From Humibacter sp049446075 (lineage in GTDB: Bacteria > Actinomycetota > Actinomycetes > Actinomycetales > Microbacteriaceae), in contig NZ_JBMSEB010000001.1 in the NCBI RefSeq assembly GCF_049446075.1, positions 2,418,001-2,482,000 of the forward strand: a stretch of DNA of 64,000 nt, given 5' to 3'. The stretch's first letter is position 1; each line of letters begins with the position of its first letter. The notes beneath the pieces are model-generated. The model was not told where the DNA came from and searched no databases. It saw only the letters and a list, made by a program, of their open reading frames with translations. Shown one piece after another: positions 33,055 through 42,140 of the stretch. The translations under genes were made by a program, and so were the position numbers.

Positions 33055-34140
33055 ATGACTTCTCGTGAACCGGCATCCGTCGTGGCCGAAGCCCTCGAAC
33101 TGTGCCCCGTCATCGACGGGCACAACGACTGGGCCTGGGAGAGCCGCCTGAGACGGGACTACTCGGTCGAGGGACTCGACGTCGTGCTCCCGAGCGACAC
33201 GGACATTCCCCGGCTGCGCCGCGGCGGCGTCGGAGCTCAGTTCTGGTCGGTGTTCGTCGCCGACGACGACGCCGGGCCGGCTGCCGTGCAGGCCACGCTC
33301 GAGCAGATCGACTGGGTGCACCGGCTCGTGGCGAGGTACCCGGGCGATTTCGAACTCGCCCAGTCTGCTGCCGACATCGCCCACGCGCGCTCTCGGGGCC
33401 GCATCGCGTGCCTGCTCGGCGCCGAGGGCGGACACCAGTTGAACGATTCGCCCGCCGTGCTGCGGATGCTCGCCGCCCTGGGCGTGCGCTACCTCACTCT
33501 GACCCATCTGCGCACGTCGTCGTGGGCGGACTCCGCCACAGACGAGGCCGCGCACAACGGGCTCAGCGAACGTGGCAAGGCGTACGTGCGCGAGCTGAAC
33601 CGCATAGGGATGCTCGTTGACCTCTCGCACGTGTCGCCCGCGACCATGCACGCGGCCCTCGACGTGGCATCCGCTCCGGTGATCTTCAGCCACAGCTCCG
33701 CGCGGGCGCTGGCCGACAACCCGCGCAACATCCCAGACGACGTGTTGGCGCGGCTGGCCGACAACGGCGGAGTCGCGATGATCACGTTCGTGCCGCAGTT
33801 TCTGCGTGAGGACTTCTGGCAGTGGTACGAGTCCGACCAGAGCGAGCCGATGCCGCCGGTCACGATCGCCGACGTCGCCGACCACGTGGAGCACGCGCGC
33901 GACGTGGCAGGCATCCGTCACATCGGCCTGGGCGGCGACTTCGACGGAACGGACATCTTTCCGCCGGGGCTCGAGGGTGTCGACGGCTACCCCGCGCTCC
34001 TCGAGGAGCTCGCGGTGCGGGGCTGGTCGAGCGCCGAGCTCGCACGACTCGCCGGCGCCAATGTGCTGCGCGTGCTCGCCGAGACGGATGCCGCCTTCGA
34101 GTCGGGCAGGCTCTCCCACCCGCCTGCCCTGACCTCGTAA
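33055..34140 (+). CDS. Membrane-dipeptidase family (renal dipeptidase-like, M19) peptidase
   Basis: A 361-residue TIM-barrel dipeptidase. The HxD zinc motif is DGHND near residue 22; the bridging Glu is in LLGAEGGHQL, and further metal or substrate ligands are the His in VDLSHVS and in IFSHSSAR, with GLGGDFDG near the C-terminus. The preferred start is 33055 rather than 33031. There is no signal peptide, so it should hydrolyse dipeptides inside the cell. It lies 94 bp upstream of a Dpp-type peptide importer and is probably part of the same uptake route. Confidence 0.9.
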   Translation: MTSREPASVVAEALELCPVIDGHNDWAWESRLRRDYSVEGLDVVLPSDTDIPRLRRGGVGAQFWSVFVADDDAGPAAVQATLEQIDWVHRLVARYPGDFELAQSAADIAHARSRGRIACLLGAEGGHQLNDSPAVLRMLAALGVRYLTLTHLRTSSWADSATDEAAHNGLSERGKAYVRELNRIGMLVDLSHVSPATMHAALDVASAPVIFSHSSARALADNPRNIPDDVLARLADNGGVAMITFVPQFLREDFWQWYESDQSEPMPPVTIADVADHVEHARDVAGIRHIGLGGDFDGTDIFPPGLEGVDGYPALLEELAVRGWSSAELARLAGANVLRVLAETDAAFESGRLSHPPALTS

Positions 34141-34234
34141 CGATCGGGGCTTCAGAAGGGCGAGGCGAAACGTCGCCGAAACGGTCCGGCTCTACGGTGG
34201 ATGAATTCCCGCAACACGAAGAGAGAAGGCGCCC

Positions 34235-35803
34235 ATGATCCGCTCTCACCGCCGCATCGCCGCCGCCGTGGTGATCGCAGCCAGCACCGCGATAGTGCTG
34301 GCCGGATGCTCGGGTGGCGGTGGTTCTGGAGGCAGCGGAAAGACGCTCGTCGTCGACAACTCGTTCGACCTGAAGACATCCGACCCGGCAAGGGCGTTCG
34401 AGCTCACGGGCTCGATCGTGGACCGGGTGCTGTATGACACCGTGCTCACCTTCAAGGGCGGCGACGTGACCAAGCCGGTGCCGTCGCTCATGTCGTACAA
34501 GGAGTCATCCGACGACAAGACGCTCACGCTCACCATGAACGGCAAGCACAGCTTCTCGAACGGTGATCCCGTCACGGTCGACGACGTCGTGTTCTCGCTC
34601 AAGCGCGTGCAGGGCATCGCAGGCAACCCGTCGTTCCTGCTCGACGGCGTCGCGGTGACGAAGAAGGACGACAAGACGGTTGTGCTCACGAGCCAGTCGG
34701 CGAACCCTGCGCTGCCGTTCATCCTGCCGAACCCGTCGCTGGGCATCGTGGACTCGAAGGTGCTGGCCAAGCACGGCGGCTCCACGTCGAAGTCCGACGG
34801 CGCGGAGTCCTTTCTGAACAAGACGTCGGCGGGCTCCGGGCCGTACATGCTGCAGTCGTACAGCGTGAACACCAAGGTCGTGTTCGCGCTCAACCCGCAC
34901 TACGTGGGACCGAAGCCGGCGTACAGCAAGGTCGTGCTCGAGAACGTCGCGGGGCCGACGCAGAAGATCAACGTTCAGGCCGGCTCGACCCAGGTGGCAC
35001 TGGACCTCAACGCCGACCAGGTGAATGGTCTCGGCAGCGGCAAGACCAAGGTGATAAAGGGCGTCTCGCCCGACGTCATCTACCTGTGGTTCAACCAGGA
35101 TCCGGGCGTCTCCGGCGGCGTCACCGACAAGCAGGACTTCCTGACGGCCGTTCGCAAGGGCATCGACTACAGCAAGATGCTGTCGCTGTCCGGGCAGGGT
35201 GCGACGCAGCCGGGTGGCATGGTTCCTTCCCAGTTCCTGGGTGCGATCAAGCCGGACTCGACGGATGGCTACGACGCAACGGCGGCGAAGGCCGCCCTCG
35301 CAAAGAGCGGCTACTCGGGCCAGCCCGTGTCGTTCTCGTACCCCAACGACATCACCATCAACGGCCTGCAGATGGAGACGCTCGCCCAGGCGATCCAGTC
35401 GCAGCTCGCCGCGATCGGCCTCAAGATCACGCTCTCGCCTGCGCCGATCTCCACGTTCCTCGACGCGTACCGTGCCGGCAAGCTTCAGTCCGGCATCATG
35501 TACTGGGGCCCGGACTTCCCGGACCCCTCCGATTACCTGGTGTTCAACCCGGGCGGCGATCTCGGTCTTCGCGCAGGATGGAAGGCCGGCGCCGACCCGA
35601 CGGTGACGGCGGCACAGCAGGCGGCGGAGGCTGCGAGCGGCAGCGCTCGCGCTGACGCATACGCGGCATGGCAGCGAGCGCAGAACGCGACCGGCCCGTT
35701 CGTGTCCGTCGTGCAGCCCGCCCAGTACGTCGTGACGTCGTCGAGCATCACGTCACTGCAACTGAACCCCGTGTGGACAGTTGACCTCGCTGCCATCAAG
35801 TAG
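34235..35803 (+). CDS. Dipeptide/oligopeptide ABC transporter substrate-binding lipoprotein
   Basis: A 522-residue SBP_bac_5 family lipoprotein: signal peptide with lipobox VLAGC followed by SGGGGSGGSG, then the family pattern SLMSYKESSDDKTLTLTMNGKHSFSNGDPVTVDDVVFSLKR near ~85-125 and YFNQD-type segments (YLWFNQDPGVSG). The start at 34235 has AGAGAAGG upstream. It captures peptides, or another ligand of this broad family such as nickel chelates; the dipeptidase upstream favours peptides. Confidence 0.9.
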   Translation: MIRSHRRIAAAVVIAASTAIVLAGCSGGGGSGGSGKTLVVDNSFDLKTSDPARAFELTGSIVDRVLYDTVLTFKGGDVTKPVPSLMSYKESSDDKTLTLTMNGKHSFSNGDPVTVDDVVFSLKRVQGIAGNPSFLLDGVAVTKKDDKTVVLTSQSANPALPFILPNPSLGIVDSKVLAKHGGSTSKSDGAESFLNKTSAGSGPYMLQSYSVNTKVVFALNPHYVGPKPAYSKVVLENVAGPTQKINVQAGSTQVALDLNADQVNGLGSGKTKVIKGVSPDVIYLWFNQDPGVSGGVTDKQDFLTAVRKGIDYSKMLSLSGQGATQPGGMVPSQFLGAIKPDSTDGYDATAAKAALAKSGYSGQPVSFSYPNDITINGLQMETLAQAIQSQLAAIGLKITLSPAPISTFLDAYRAGKLQSGIMYWGPDFPDPSDYLVFNPGGDLGLRAGWKAGADPTVTAAQQAAEAASGSARADAYAAWQRAQNATGPFVSVVQPAQYVVTSSSITSLQLNPVWTVDLAAIK

Positions 35804-36875
35804 CGACGTCGAGCAGGCGTCGGCCGGTGCACGCCGTGCCGGCCGGCGCCTTCGGCATCCGCTGCTTCGCTACATAGGCATCCGGTTCGGCATCAGCATC
35901 CTGCTGGTGGTGGGTGTCACGATCGTCACGTTCGTGCTCACGAACCTGGTGCCCGCCGACCCGGTGCAGGCGGCGCTCGGCGAGCGTGCGGCAGGAGACC
36001 CGAAGATCGTGGCGGCGTTCCGCCAGGCTCAGGGCCTCGACAAGCCCGTCGTCGTGCAGTACTTCATCTATCTGGGTCACCTGCTGCAGGGCAACCTGGG
36101 CACGTCCACGCAGACGCACAATCCCGTGACGCAAGACCTCGCCGTGGCGTTTCCGGCGACTGCCGAACTCGCGCTGTTCGTGATCGTGCTCTCGGTGATC
36201 ATCGGCATCGGCCTCGGACTCATCGCTGCGCTCCGCCACAACCGGCTGACCGATCAGATCATCCGCGTGTTCAGCCTCGTCGGCATCTCGATCCCCACGT
36301 TCTGGCTCGCCGTCGCACTCTTCTTCGTGTTCTTCTACCTGCTCGGCTGGGCACCCGGTGCAGGCAGACTGGACGCCGCAACCACGCCACCGCCCACCGT
36401 CACCGGCATGTACACGGTGGATGCCCTGCTCGCCGGCCAGTTCGGCACCTTCGCGGATGCCCTGGCCCACCTCGTGCTTCCCGGCGTCGTTCTCACGCTG
36501 TACACGGTCGGGCTGCTCGTGCGGTTCTCCAGATCGGGCGTTCTCGACGTGCTGTCGCAGGACTACGTCAAGGCGGCGAGGGCAAAGGGGCTCTCCCCAT
36601 CGGCCGTGGTGTTCCGGTACATCCTGCGCGGATCGCTGCTGCCTATCCTCACGATCGTCGGACTCGCGTTCGGTTCGCTGCTGTCTGGCACCGTGCTCAC
36701 GGAGCAGGTGTTCGGCTGGGGTGGCCTCGGGCAATACGCCTACAAGGCCGCGACCACGCTCGACCTCCCGGCCGTGATGGGCGTGGGCATCGTGGTCGGA
36801 GTCGTGTACATCGCCATCAACTTCATCATCGACGTCGTGTACGGATTCATCGACCCGAGAGTGAGGGTGCAATGA
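35781..36875 (+). CDS. Dipeptide ABC transporter permease (DppB type)
   Basis: A 364-residue permease with six helices. It probably starts at TTG 35781, overlapping the binding-protein gene by 23 bp; no better in-frame start is seen. Family landmarks are the N-terminal helix followed by LVPADPVQAALGERA and the EAA loop YVKAARAKGLSPSAVVFRYILR, then FGWGGLGQYAYKAA. It overlaps dppC by 4 bp. Confidence 0.9.
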   Translation: MTSLPSSSDVEQASAGARRAGRRLRHPLLRYIGIRFGISILLVVGVTIVTFVLTNLVPADPVQAALGERAAGDPKIVAAFRQAQGLDKPVVVQYFIYLGHLLQGNLGTSTQTHNPVTQDLAVAFPATAELALFVIVLSVIIGIGLGLIAALRHNRLTDQIIRVFSLVGISIPTFWLAVALFFVFFYLLGWAPGAGRLDAATTPPPTVTGMYTVDALLAGQFGTFADALAHLVLPGVVLTLYTVGLLVRFSRSGVLDVLSQDYVKAARAKGLSPSAVVFRYILRGSLLPILTIVGLAFGSLLSGTVLTEQVFGWGGLGQYAYKAATTLDLPAVMGVGIVVGVVYIAINFIIDVVYGFIDPRVRVQ

Positions 36876-37804
36876 GCGCCGACGCGGCACAGGCAACCGA
36901 GCCGGCGCAGGCATCCGACGGCCGACGGGTGCTGAAGACGCCGCCGTGGAAGCGGCGAAGGCGGCCACTGCTGGCTCGGCAGTGGCGCAGGCCGATGGCC
37001 ATCGTCGGGGTGGCCGTGATCGTTCTCTGGTTGGTGATCGCGGTGTTCGCGCCGCTACTGGCGCCGTACGACCCGCTCGCTCAAGAGTTCCCGCGGCTCG
37101 CTCCGCCGAGCGGTGCACATTGGTTCGGCACGGATGTGCTTGGCCGCGACGTGCTCTCCCGCACGCTCTACGGGTCGCGCGTGTCGCTGCCGCTCTCGCT
37201 CATCCTGGTCGTCTCGTCGATGATCATCGGGTCGGTGCTCGGCGCCATCGCCGGGTACTTCGGCCGCGTGGTCGACGAGGTCATCATGCGCATCGCCGAC
37301 CTCGTCTTCGCGTTCCCCACGATCATCCTCGCGATGATCGTGGCGGCATCCCTCGGCCCGAGCCTCACCAACGCCGTCGTCGCGCTGCTCGTGGTGTCGT
37401 GGCCCAACTACGCGCGCGTGATGCGCTCGCTCGTGCTCTCTGCGCGACGGCAGGAGTACGTGGTGGCCGGCCGGCTGCTCGGTGCCGGATCGTTCCGGTC
37501 GCTGTCGCGCGACGTGCTGCCCAACGTCGCGGCGCCCGTCTTCGTGCTCGCCACGCTGGACTTCGGCAACGCCATCCTGCTGCTGTCCGGCCTGTCGTTC
37601 CTCGGGCTGGGCGCCGTGCCGCCCACGCCGGAGTGGGGTGCCATGGTCGCCGACGGCGTGCAGCAGTTCAGCAGCTGGTGGCTCGCGGCATTCCCGGGCC
37701 TCGCCATCTTCACGGTCGTGGTCGCGTTCAACTTCGTGGGCGACGCCCTCCGAGATGCGCTCGACCCCCGCACCGCCGAGGCCGTATCGGAGGTGTCGAT
37801 GTGA
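36872..37804 (+). CDS. Dipeptide ABC transporter permease (DppC type)
   Basis: A 310-residue permease with six helices; N-terminal oppC-like segment (RRPMAIVGVAVIVLWLVIAVFAPLLAPYDPL) and HWFGTDVLGRDVLSR. The EAA loop is YVVAGRLLGAGSFRSLSRDVLPN, then LSFLGLGAVPPTPEWGAM. It overlaps both neighbours by 4 bp and pairs with the DppB-type subunit to form the channel. Confidence 0.92.
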   Translation: MSADAAQATEPAQASDGRRVLKTPPWKRRRRPLLARQWRRPMAIVGVAVIVLWLVIAVFAPLLAPYDPLAQEFPRLAPPSGAHWFGTDVLGRDVLSRTLYGSRVSLPLSLILVVSSMIIGSVLGAIAGYFGRVVDEVIMRIADLVFAFPTIILAMIVAASLGPSLTNAVVALLVVSWPNYARVMRSLVLSARRQEYVVAGRLLGAGSFRSLSRDVLPNVAAPVFVLATLDFGNAILLLSGLSFLGLGAVPPTPEWGAMVADGVQQFSSWWLAAFPGLAIFTVVVAFNFVGDALRDALDPRTAEAVSEVSM

Positions 37805-38658
37805 GCGAGACGGATGCCGGACGCGGGCTCTCGATCCGGGGCCTCACCCTCACGATCGCGACGAAACAGGCGAAGACGCCCATCCTGCGCGGGATCGACC
37901 TCGATGTGCCGATGGGAGCCGTGACCGGACTCGCCGGTGAATCCGGCTCGGGCAAGACGATGACGGGACTCGCCGTGTGCGGTCTGCAGCCCGCCGGCTC
38001 GATCGTGGGCGGAACCGTCGAGCTGAACTCCGAACGCATGCAGGTGGCCAACGTGCTGTCGCTGAGATCCCGGTCTCTGAATCGCGTGCGGGGAAGGGAG
38101 ATCGCGGTGGTCTTCCAAGACCCGACAGCGAGCCTCCACCCCATGATCTCGATCGGCGGCCAGCTCACCGATCACATGCGCCATCATCTCGGGCTCTCGA
38201 AGAAGGATGCCCGCGACCGAGCCGTCGAATTGCTCTCCCGCGTGCGCGTGCCCGACCCGCGCGATGCGCTCGGCAAGTATCCACACCAGTTCTCCGGCGG
38301 TCAGCTTCAGCGCATCGCCATCGCTTCGGCCATCGCGTGCGACCCTGGCGTGCTCATCGCCGACGAGCCGACGACCGCGCTCGATGTCACCGTGCAGGCA
38401 GGTGTGCTGCGGCTGCTGCGCGAACTGTGCGACGACCTCGGCCTTGCCGTGCTGCTCGTGACGCACGATTTGGGCGTGATGTCCGCGGTGGCAGACACGA
38501 TCGCCGTCATGCACAAGGGCCAGATCGTCGAGCACGGCGATCGGTACCAGGTGATCAGGGAGCCGCGCAGCGACTACACACGATCACTCATCGAGTCGCT
38601 CCCGCATACGCCACCACCGGGCGCGGGCTACGACGAGGAGGTGCCCGATGTCCGCTGA
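37801..38658 (+). CDS. Dipeptide ABC transporter ATP-binding protein (DppD type)
   Basis: A 285-residue ATPase from GTG 37801 (GTGA overlap). Walker A GESGSGKTMTG, Q-loop VVFQDPTASLHPM, signature FSGGQLQRIAIASAI, Walker B VLIADEPTTALD. It is shorter than the usual ~330 residues: after the LIESLPH segment only ~16 residues remain, so the iron-sulfur-type oligopeptide C-terminal region of DppD is absent. It overlaps the next ATPase by 11 bp. Confidence 0.9.
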   Translation: MSETDAGRGLSIRGLTLTIATKQAKTPILRGIDLDVPMGAVTGLAGESGSGKTMTGLAVCGLQPAGSIVGGTVELNSERMQVANVLSLRSRSLNRVRGREIAVVFQDPTASLHPMISIGGQLTDHMRHHLGLSKKDARDRAVELLSRVRVPDPRDALGKYPHQFSGGQLQRIAIASAIACDPGVLIADEPTTALDVTVQAGVLRLLRELCDDLGLAVLLVTHDLGVMSAVADTIAVMHKGQIVEHGDRYQVIREPRSDYTRSLIESLPHTPPPGAGYDEEVPDVR

Positions 38659-39427
38659 TCTCGTGCTCGACGACATCGTCGTCAGCTACCGCCAGGCGGG
38701 CCGTGGCGAGTTACGTGCAGTCGACGGGGTGAGCCTCACGCTCGCGCCAGGAGAAGTGCTCGGACTCGTGGGGGAGTCGGGCTGCGGCAAGTCCACGCTC
38801 GCACGCGCGGTGTGCGGGCTGGAGCCGCTCGCGGGCGGAGGCATCCGGTTCGATGGGGAGCCCGTGTCGAAGCTCGGCCCGCGCGCGCGACCTGAGCGGC
38901 TGCGGCGCATCCAGATGGTGTTCCAGAACCCGTACGCGTCGTTGAACCCTCGCCGTCGGGTCGGCAGCCAGATCGAAGACGGTAGGCGTGCGGCCGGCCG
39001 GGACGCGCCATCCGTTCCGGAGCTGCTCGCCGACGTCGGGCTGGAGGCGGACGCCGCGCGCCGCTACCCGTACGAATTCTCCGGCGGGCAGCGGCAGCGC
39101 ATCGCCATCGCCAGGGCACTCGCCGCGATGCCAGAGGTGCTGATCGGCGACGAGCCGATCGCGTCGCTCGATGCGTCGCTGCAGGCACGCATCGCGACCC
39201 TGATGCGCGACGCGGCGAGCAAACGCGGGGCATCCCTGCTGTTCATCAGCCACGACCTCTCGGTCGTGCGGATGATCGCGGACCGCATCGCCGTGATGAG
39301 TGCTGGCCGCATCGTGGAGTCGGGTACTGCCGAGGAGCTGTGGGCGCACCCGAAGGATGCCTACACGCGTCGCCTGCTCGCAGCCATCCCGATCGCGGAC
39401 GGACTGGGCACACTGCCGCGGGTCTGA
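38648..39427 (+). CDS. Dipeptide ABC transporter ATP-binding protein (DppF type)
   Basis: A 259-residue ATPase; Walker A GESGCGKSTLAR, Q-loop MVFQNPYASLNPRRRVG, signature FSGGQRQRIAIARAL, Walker B VLIGDEPIASLD. Compact compared with typical DppF (~320). It ends the dipeptidase-dppABCDF-like cluster and forms a heterodimer with the DppD-type ATPase. Confidence 0.92.
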   Translation: MSADLVLDDIVVSYRQAGRGELRAVDGVSLTLAPGEVLGLVGESGCGKSTLARAVCGLEPLAGGGIRFDGEPVSKLGPRARPERLRRIQMVFQNPYASLNPRRRVGSQIEDGRRAAGRDAPSVPELLADVGLEADAARRYPYEFSGGQRQRIAIARALAAMPEVLIGDEPIASLDASLQARIATLMRDAASKRGASLLFISHDLSVVRMIADRIAVMSAGRIVESGTAEELWAHPKDAYTRRLLAAIPIADGLGTLPRV

Positions 39428-39577
39428 AGGCGCGCTGGCGAGGGGCGCCGCTCAGCCTCGGCCGCGAGCGGCTCGCCCATACGCCGGGACGGTAGGGTCG
39501 CGGGCCGTTCCGCGTCCGGTCCGCTCCTGTCGTGTTGCCGACGGCATGTAGCCTGCGCATATCGAACGGGAGAAGTC

Positions 39578-40192
39578 ATGAAGCCGACCAGTGCTGCTCG
39601 ACCTGCTGCCGGCATCCCCGCGCTATTCGTGATCGGTGGAGCTCTCCTCGGGGGCGCAGTGGTTGCAGGGTCGACCATGTGGATCGCGACGCTGTCGATG
39701 ATGGCGCACCTGGGTCATCCTTCTCCACTGCCGACCCTGCCGGTCAAGGCCTATGCCGGCATCCCGTTCCCCGCGGCGGCGGTGCCCTCGGCGTTCGACG
39801 GCACACTCATGTTCGTCTTCTTGTCATTGGCCGGTCTTGGCCTGCTGTGCTTGGCAGCGGCCGTGATGCTTCGCGTACCTCGCACTCCCGCGGTCTGGCT
39901 CATCGTTCCGGGTGCGCTCGTTTCGCTCGCAGGTGTCATCGGCGCCATAGTCGCGAGGAGGGCCGCGGACATCGCTTCCTTCGTCGCCTCGCACGAGTAT
40001 TCGAGGCTCGTCTCCGATCCCTCGAATCCCATTGGGCTCGCCTTCGACCCGGCATCGGCGCATCACGTCGGTGCGAACTACACGGGGTTCTGGACAGGGA
40101 TGCTCGTCGTTGCAGTCGGCCTGCTGGTCGTGCTCGCCGGCGTCGTCACGGCGTTCGTCAAGCGCCGTCACCGTGTGGCCGGGTCTGCTTGA
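39578..40192 (+). CDS. Hypothetical membrane protein
   Basis: A 204-residue protein with four helices (~14-40, ~72-97, ~102-122, ~168-193) and a basic C-terminus (KRRHR). The start at 39578 follows ACGGGAGAAG. Between helices 1 and 2 lies a Pro-rich extracytoplasmic loop. I do not recognise a family; monocistronic between the peptide importer and prpD. Confidence 0.65.
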   Translation: MKPTSAARPAAGIPALFVIGGALLGGAVVAGSTMWIATLSMMAHLGHPSPLPTLPVKAYAGIPFPAAAVPSAFDGTLMFVFLSLAGLGLLCLAAAVMLRVPRTPAVWLIVPGALVSLAGVIGAIVARRAADIASFVASHEYSRLVSDPSNPIGLAFDPASAHHVGANYTGFWTGMLVVAVGLLVVLAGVVTAFVKRRHRVAGSA

Positions 40193-40400
40193 CGCGCGAC
40201 TTGCGAGAGAGGACCGGATCGAATGGGACGCAGCACATGGGCGAGGTTGGCGCTGATCCGAATCACCACGCCACCTTGCAGATCAGCGGCCTGTACGGGG
40301 GCTGAGTTCGAGACTGCTTGCCCGCGAGCATCCCAGCAGATCCAGCCCAACGGGGACTGGCACACTCCGGAGCGCGCTGTGCCCGGGTAGGTTCGATCGC
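40193..40400. other. Intergenic region before prpD
   Basis: About 210 bp with no recognisable gene, hairpin or repeat. A short open frame ending at the TAG just before prpD (QPNGDWHTPERAVPG) has no start or homology I can support. The prpD promoter should lie here. Confidence 0.35.
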
Positions 40401-41939
40401 GTGAACATCACGCACGTACGCACGCACCGAAGCGACGAGAACCTACCCCGTGAGGAGCAGCTGGCCTACAAGATCGCGCAGGTCGCCGCCGACGAGGTCG
40501 AGGTCACGCCCGAGGTGGCCGACATGGTGGTGAACCGGGTGATCGACAACGCGGCGGTCGCGGCGGCGTCGCTGCTCAGGCATCCGGTGGCCGCGGCTCG
40601 CGGTCAGGCGCTCGCGCATCCGGTCTCGGTCGGTGGCAGCGGTTCGAGCGTGTTCGGAACGGATGCCGCACGCCGCGTGAGCGTCGAATGGGCGGCTTGG
40701 GCGAACGGCGTGGCCGTGCGCGAGCTCGACTACCACGACACGTTCCTGGCCGCGGAGTACTCGCATCCGGGCGACAACATCCCTCCGGTCATCGCGGTCG
40801 CCCAGCACCTCGCGGTAGAGCGCGGCATCACCGGGCGCGACGTGGTGCGCGGCATCGCAACGGGCTACGAGATCCAGATCGATCTGTCGCGGTCGATCAG
40901 TCTGCACGCGCACAAGATCGACCACGTCGCGCACCTCGGTCCGTCGGCAGCCGCGGCGGTCGGCACGCTGCTCGGCCTCGAACCGGACATCATCTTCCAC
41001 GCCATCGGACAGGCGTTGCACACCACGACCGCGACCAGGCAGTCGCGCAAGGGCGAAATCTCCAGCTGGAAGGCATTCGCCCCGGCCTTCGCCGGCAAGA
41101 TGGCGATCGAATCGGTCGACCGGGCCATGCGCGGCGAGACCAGCCCCACCCCGATCTACGAGGGTGAGGACGGCGTCATCGCCTGGCTGCTCGACGGACC
41201 ATCGGGCGGCTACGACGTAGCCTTGCCCGAAATAGGGGCACCGAAGCGTGCCATCCTCGACTCCTTCACCAAGGAGCACTCGGCCGAATACCAGGCGCAG
41301 GCCTGGATCGACCTTGCTCGCAAGCTGCACGGCGAGTATCCGCTCATCTTCGACGACCCGGAGCGCGTGGAGTCGATCGTGCTGCACACCTCCCACCACA
41401 CGCACTACGTGATCGGCTCGGGCGCCAACGATCCGCAGAAGTACGAGCCGAACGCATCGCGCGAGACGCTCGACCACTCCATCCCGTACATCTTCACGGT
41501 CGCGCTGCAAGACGGACGCTGGGATCACGTCGGCTCGTACGCACCTGAGCGCGCCTCGAGGCCGGACACGGTGGCGTTGTGGCGCAAGGTGTCCACGCAG
41601 GAGGACGAGGAGTGGACCCGCCGTTACCACTCGAGCGATCCGCAGGAGCAGGCGTTCGGCGGCCGCGTCGAGGTGACGTTCACCGACGGGTCCCGCATCG
41701 TCGAGGAGATCGCCGTGGCGGATGCCCACCCGCAGGGCGCGCGCCCCTTCGGTCGCGACGACTACGTGAACAAGTTCCGCACGCTGGCGGGTGACGCGTT
41801 GGAGGCATCCGAGATCGAGCGGTTCCTGGATGTCGCGCAGCGGCTCCCCGAACTCACCCCCGAGGAGTTGCCTGGCCTGAGCTTCACCGCCCGCCACGGT
41901 CTGCTCGCCTCGGTGGACGTGCCGCGCGGGCTGTTCTGA
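40401..41939 (+). CDS. prpD: MmgE/PrpD family 2-methylcitrate dehydratase
   Basis: A 512-residue PrpD-type dehydratase converting 2-methylcitrate to methylaconitate in propionyl-CoA breakdown. The GTG start at 40401 has GGGTAGG upstream. Landmarks are VRELDYHDTFLAAEYSHPGDNIPPVIAVAQ, LSRSISLHAHKIDHVAHLGPSAAAA in the first half and RETLDHSIPYIFTVALQDG near residue 355. It lies 200 bp before prpC, with repeats but no prpB (methylisocitrate lyase) between. Confidence 0.92.
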   Translation: MNITHVRTHRSDENLPREEQLAYKIAQVAADEVEVTPEVADMVVNRVIDNAAVAAASLLRHPVAAARGQALAHPVSVGGSGSSVFGTDAARRVSVEWAAWANGVAVRELDYHDTFLAAEYSHPGDNIPPVIAVAQHLAVERGITGRDVVRGIATGYEIQIDLSRSISLHAHKIDHVAHLGPSAAAAVGTLLGLEPDIIFHAIGQALHTTTATRQSRKGEISSWKAFAPAFAGKMAIESVDRAMRGETSPTPIYEGEDGVIAWLLDGPSGGYDVALPEIGAPKRAILDSFTKEHSAEYQAQAWIDLARKLHGEYPLIFDDPERVESIVLHTSHHTHYVIGSGANDPQKYEPNASRETLDHSIPYIFTVALQDGRWDHVGSYAPERASRPDTVALWRKVSTQEDEEWTRRYHSSDPQEQAFGGRVEVTFTDGSRIVEEIAVADAHPQGARPFGRDDYVNKFRTLAGDALEASEIERFLDVAQRLPELTPEELPGLSFTARHGLLASVDVPRGLF

Positions 41940-41946
41940 GCCACGA

Positions 41947-42080
41947 GGGTTGAGTAGCGGCGCATCCGCGTTCTACCGAGGGTTGAGTAGCGGCGCAGCC
42001 GCGTATCGAAACCCGGTGGGTCGGCCTGGTTTCGATACGCCCGCTGCGGGCTACCTAACCGGCGGTGGGGCTCCTCAACC
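41947..42080. repeat. Repeat cluster between prpD and prpC
   Basis: Two tandem left arms of the GGTTGAGTAGCGGCG family (from 41948 and 41981; the first lacks its end) face right arms GGTTTCGATACGCCCGCTGC...CTACCTAACC (42028-42060) and a second short CTCAACCGGCGGTGGGG. This fills the gap where prpB is often found in other actinobacterial prp operons. Confidence 0.8.
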
Positions 42081-42140
42081 GGCGGTGGGGACGTGTCGCA
42101 TCGAAATGGCAGACTGAACGGACCGGAGCGAAGGAGCACC

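Noticed and set aside
40300..40382. Short open frame ending ...QPNGDWHTPERAVPG before prpD
   Set aside because: No start codon with a ribosome-binding site and no recognisable homology; could be a remnant but cannot be supported.
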